A DNA stretch of 64,000 nucleotides from Apis mellifera (lineage: Eukaryota; Arthropoda; Insecta; Hymenoptera; Apidae). A program made the position numbers and the translations under genes. Under the pieces are notes generated by a model. It ran no database searches, was not told where the DNA came from, and saw nothing but the letters and a program-made list of their open reading frames with translations. Where the stretch lies: positions 1,947,222 through 2,011,221 of the forward strand of contig NC_037645.1 of the NCBI RefSeq assembly GCF_003254395.2, written 5' to 3'. Positions 61,476 to 64,000 of the stretch are shown here, piece after piece. How positions within the stretch are numbered: position 1 is the stretch's first letter; every line of letters begins with the position of its first letter.

Positions 61476-64000
61476 CAACAACGAGAAGTGATATTTCATC
61501 CAAAATCATTATTTTAATTCATCAATTTCTTCCCATGAGAATTAGAAATATCTATGAAAATTGATTTTTCTTGTTTATTGAACTTTATTTTATAGATTTT
61601 TAAAATTTCAAATTTAGAATTCTCAACTTATGACTTATATTGACAACTTATGAGATATATATATAATTATTTATTCAATAAAAATATTCAATAAAAACAT
61701 ATTGTCTCTTTACTGTTTCCATCATCGATATTATAAGATCACTATTGTTATTAGAATTTTTTTTTTGCACTAAAATTCTCTTTATTCAATTTTGGTTTTG
61801 TTACAATTACTAGGGATATTTTTAAAAAATCAGTATCTAGTAATTTCTAGAATATTAAATTCTTTTTTTAATTGAACAAATAAAAAGAATAAAACTTTTC
61901 CAACAATTTGAATAAAATGTTCATTACAAGATCAATTGAAAGTTAATTTTCCACGGCTTAAATTCTAGCCAGAAGTTGTAAACTAATTTTTCTACAGTTT
62001 TGTAAAATTTCCACGATTTAATTATCCGCAGTTTTGCTTTGGATGAGTTCCAATATACAATGTATTATATATAAAAATTTAATTTTTTTAAAGAGAAAAT
62101 GCTTATGTTGAAAATTGACTGAATTATATTTAATGTAAAATTATTTTCTATATATACGAGATACCGTAATATTGAATGAATCAAACTACAATAATATCTA
62201 TAATATTTATATAGAAAATAATTAACTTTAAATATTATATATTTATAAAACATTTCATTTGTTTAAATTTTATGAAATTGCAAAATTCTTAATTGTAGGA
62301 AATAATGAAAAAAAAAAAATGAAACAATTCTTTTAAATCACATTTCATAATTATAAAATAAATTGATTACATAAAAAATAAAAGATTACGTAATACTATT
62401 AATGTCCATATATTGAATTAATTTTCATTCTTCATTTCATTTCAAAGCTTTATTTTTCATCTTTGTTTCTTAATAATTTAATTATGAAACAAAACCAATT
62501 TCCATCTTTTTTTTTTTAATTTTCTTTCTTAATATCTGATACTTTTCTGCGAAACATGATTGATTATCCAATAGTATTTATTCTATAATATTCACATAAA
62601 ACTTCATTGGTATTTATAATAAATAAGAAAAACGAACGCAATTAATTTTCTTTAAATTTTTCTTGATAAAGAACAATTATTATTTTCGATCATATGATTA
62701 ATTTTACATGCATATTAAATAGCAATGTATTTTTCAACTTTTATGTTATTTATAATATCCAATTGTTAATTATTTTGTTTTATTCTGTTTTAATTTCATT
62801 AATCGATTACTTTAAAATTTTTTATAGTTATATGATAGAATTGTTCATATAGAATTTAATTTTTCTATTTTATTTCCTTTAATTTCATAAATGGCAATTA
62901 ATAAATCAATGTTAATTATCATCGAAAATTCTTAAATTCTTAGATTTATTCTATGTTTTAATATAATTATCCAACATAGAATTTCAAATATTGAGATTAA
63001 AACTAATTAAAAATAATGCGAAATATCAACATAACATAGTTACCGAGGTATTAACAATATAGTATAATATAGCATACATTCTCATGATATAATTACAATT
63101 ATCATGCTTTTTTCAGATTTAGAAGAATTTCACGAATTATATGCGATAGAATGTACGGAACGTTATCTTCGCAGAATTATAATTACAAGCGCTTGTATTT
63201 CATTGCGACAGCTTCAAAAATATCACATTTTCTTTGTTACAAATATCATTTCGTATGATTTAATTGAGTAGATTTAATTGTATATCAATTTTTTTTTTTT
63301 GCCTATTTGGTTGTTTGAAATTTTAAACATTTTAGTTCAAATTAATATTGATATAGTTAATTTGATCATTATAGTTTTTTTCTTGTTGAGAAGTTAAATA
63401 GAATGACATTAATTTTTGGTAATTTTTTTAAGTTAATGACCATGTGATTATTTACTATTATTATTTTTTTGATATTTTTGTTTAAATTAATAAAATAATT
63501 TTCTTATTAATCGCATTGATGATATATATCTAAATTTTATATTTTATTGTCACAAAATGCATGTTTAAAATCGATGATATGTCATTTCAATATTTTTCCT
63601 TCCTTATTTTTTTTGTACTTTCATGGTCGATTAAAAAAACAAGTTAGTGTGTTGAAGGAAGGATTGGGTCATGGTATAATTATTTCGACTGAATGATCTT
63701 TCTTGCGAAACAATGGATAAAATTTATTCTTTTATTAATTTCTTATCTTCTTTTCATATAATAAAAATTGATGTAAATTAAATGTATTAATATAACCATT
63801 CAATTTATAATTCCCAATATCGAATTATATGTATATAATTCAATATAATATTGTCAATTTGTCAATAAATTTATTAAAATCGATTTCATTTTTCTTTCAT
63901 TTCAGTTGTTTTTTTAAATTATTATATTACAGAGAATTTTTTCGATTTTATTTAATGAATGTGATCTATTTAGATATAAAAAAGATAATATTTTTTATTC

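Larger units (their letters stand above)
56532..64000. other. Long AT-rich presumed first intron with several less-AT-rich islands
   Basis: No confident coding gene. Islands of higher complexity stand out at about 58560-58710, 59760-59990, 61290-61490 and 63640-63720. A TTAGG-type tract lies at 57596-57610. Frames at 60111-60353 and 60468-60668 are AT-driven and lack splice context. Whether this is one intron or intergenic depends on the leader exon at 55.7-56.5 kb. Confidence 0.45.

Noticed and set aside
1..64000. tRNA, rRNA, snRNA, CRISPR array or autonomous transposon
   Set aside because: I looked for tRNA A/B boxes, repeat-spacer arrays and transposase or reverse transcriptase frames on both strands and found none that I could support.

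Overview
This is a window of a compact, very AT-rich animal nuclear genome. All genes have GT-AG introns, mostly 60-600 bases long. The protein set and sequences are insect, and the base composition, short introns and a short TTAGG-type tract point to a hymenopteran, most likely a honey bee (Apis). The species call is inference. I rebuilt gene models by hand from splice signals and reading phase; nearly every model closes to a multiple of three and to the usual length of its family.

Layout: (1) 395-4059, minus, TRIM-NHL protein (mei-P26-like). (2) 6147-8914, plus, calnexin. (3) 10369-13662, minus, MTMR6/7/8-type myotubularin phosphatase. (4) 14095-14798, plus, APC10. (5) 15097-22931, plus, a 1576-residue fast-evolving secreted protein, possibly of the Closca/Nasrat/Polehole group; an RWDD2-type gene (15537-16546, minus) lies wholly inside its second intron. 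(6) 23385-25212, minus, testis-specific (TSSK-type) kinase. (7) 26244-27161, plus, ribosomal protein S2. (8) 27334-27816, minus, RNA polymerase I/III subunit RPAC2. (9) 28325-29193, plus, mitoribosomal mL64/CRIF1. (10) about 29615-35467 and beyond, minus, forkhead factor jumeau. (11) 37042-38272, plus, ILRUN. (12) 39033-40299, minus, thymidylate synthase. (13) 41275-42577, plus, PEX16. (14) 43345-44995, minus, Tollip. (15) 45797-50282, plus, twinfilin. (16) 50905-51964, minus, TIMMDC1. From 52 to 64 kb I see no confident coding gene, only promoter-like and exon-like islands, including a GC- and GA-rich leader exon (about 55.7-56.5 kb) that probably opens a long-intron gene running off the right edge.

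The genes are mostly unrelated housekeeping genes. Many sit head-to-head and share short divergent promoter regions (MTMR6/APC10, TSSK/RpS2, RPAC2/mL64, jumu/ILRUN, thymidylate synthase/PEX16, Tollip/twinfilin).

The most interesting signals are three layers of hidden protein diversity. (a) Calnexin has two adjacent, same-phase, homologous exons that each encode the transmembrane segment; one carries juxtamembrane cysteines and the other does not, so they look mutually exclusive. (b) Twinfilin has two homologous alternative last exons: one gives the normal C-terminus, the other ends in a basic stretch plus a CaaX-type CILS. A possible 15-base microexon lies upstream. (c) The jumeau reading frame continues for 52 charged, protein-like codons past a leaky-context TGA-C stop.
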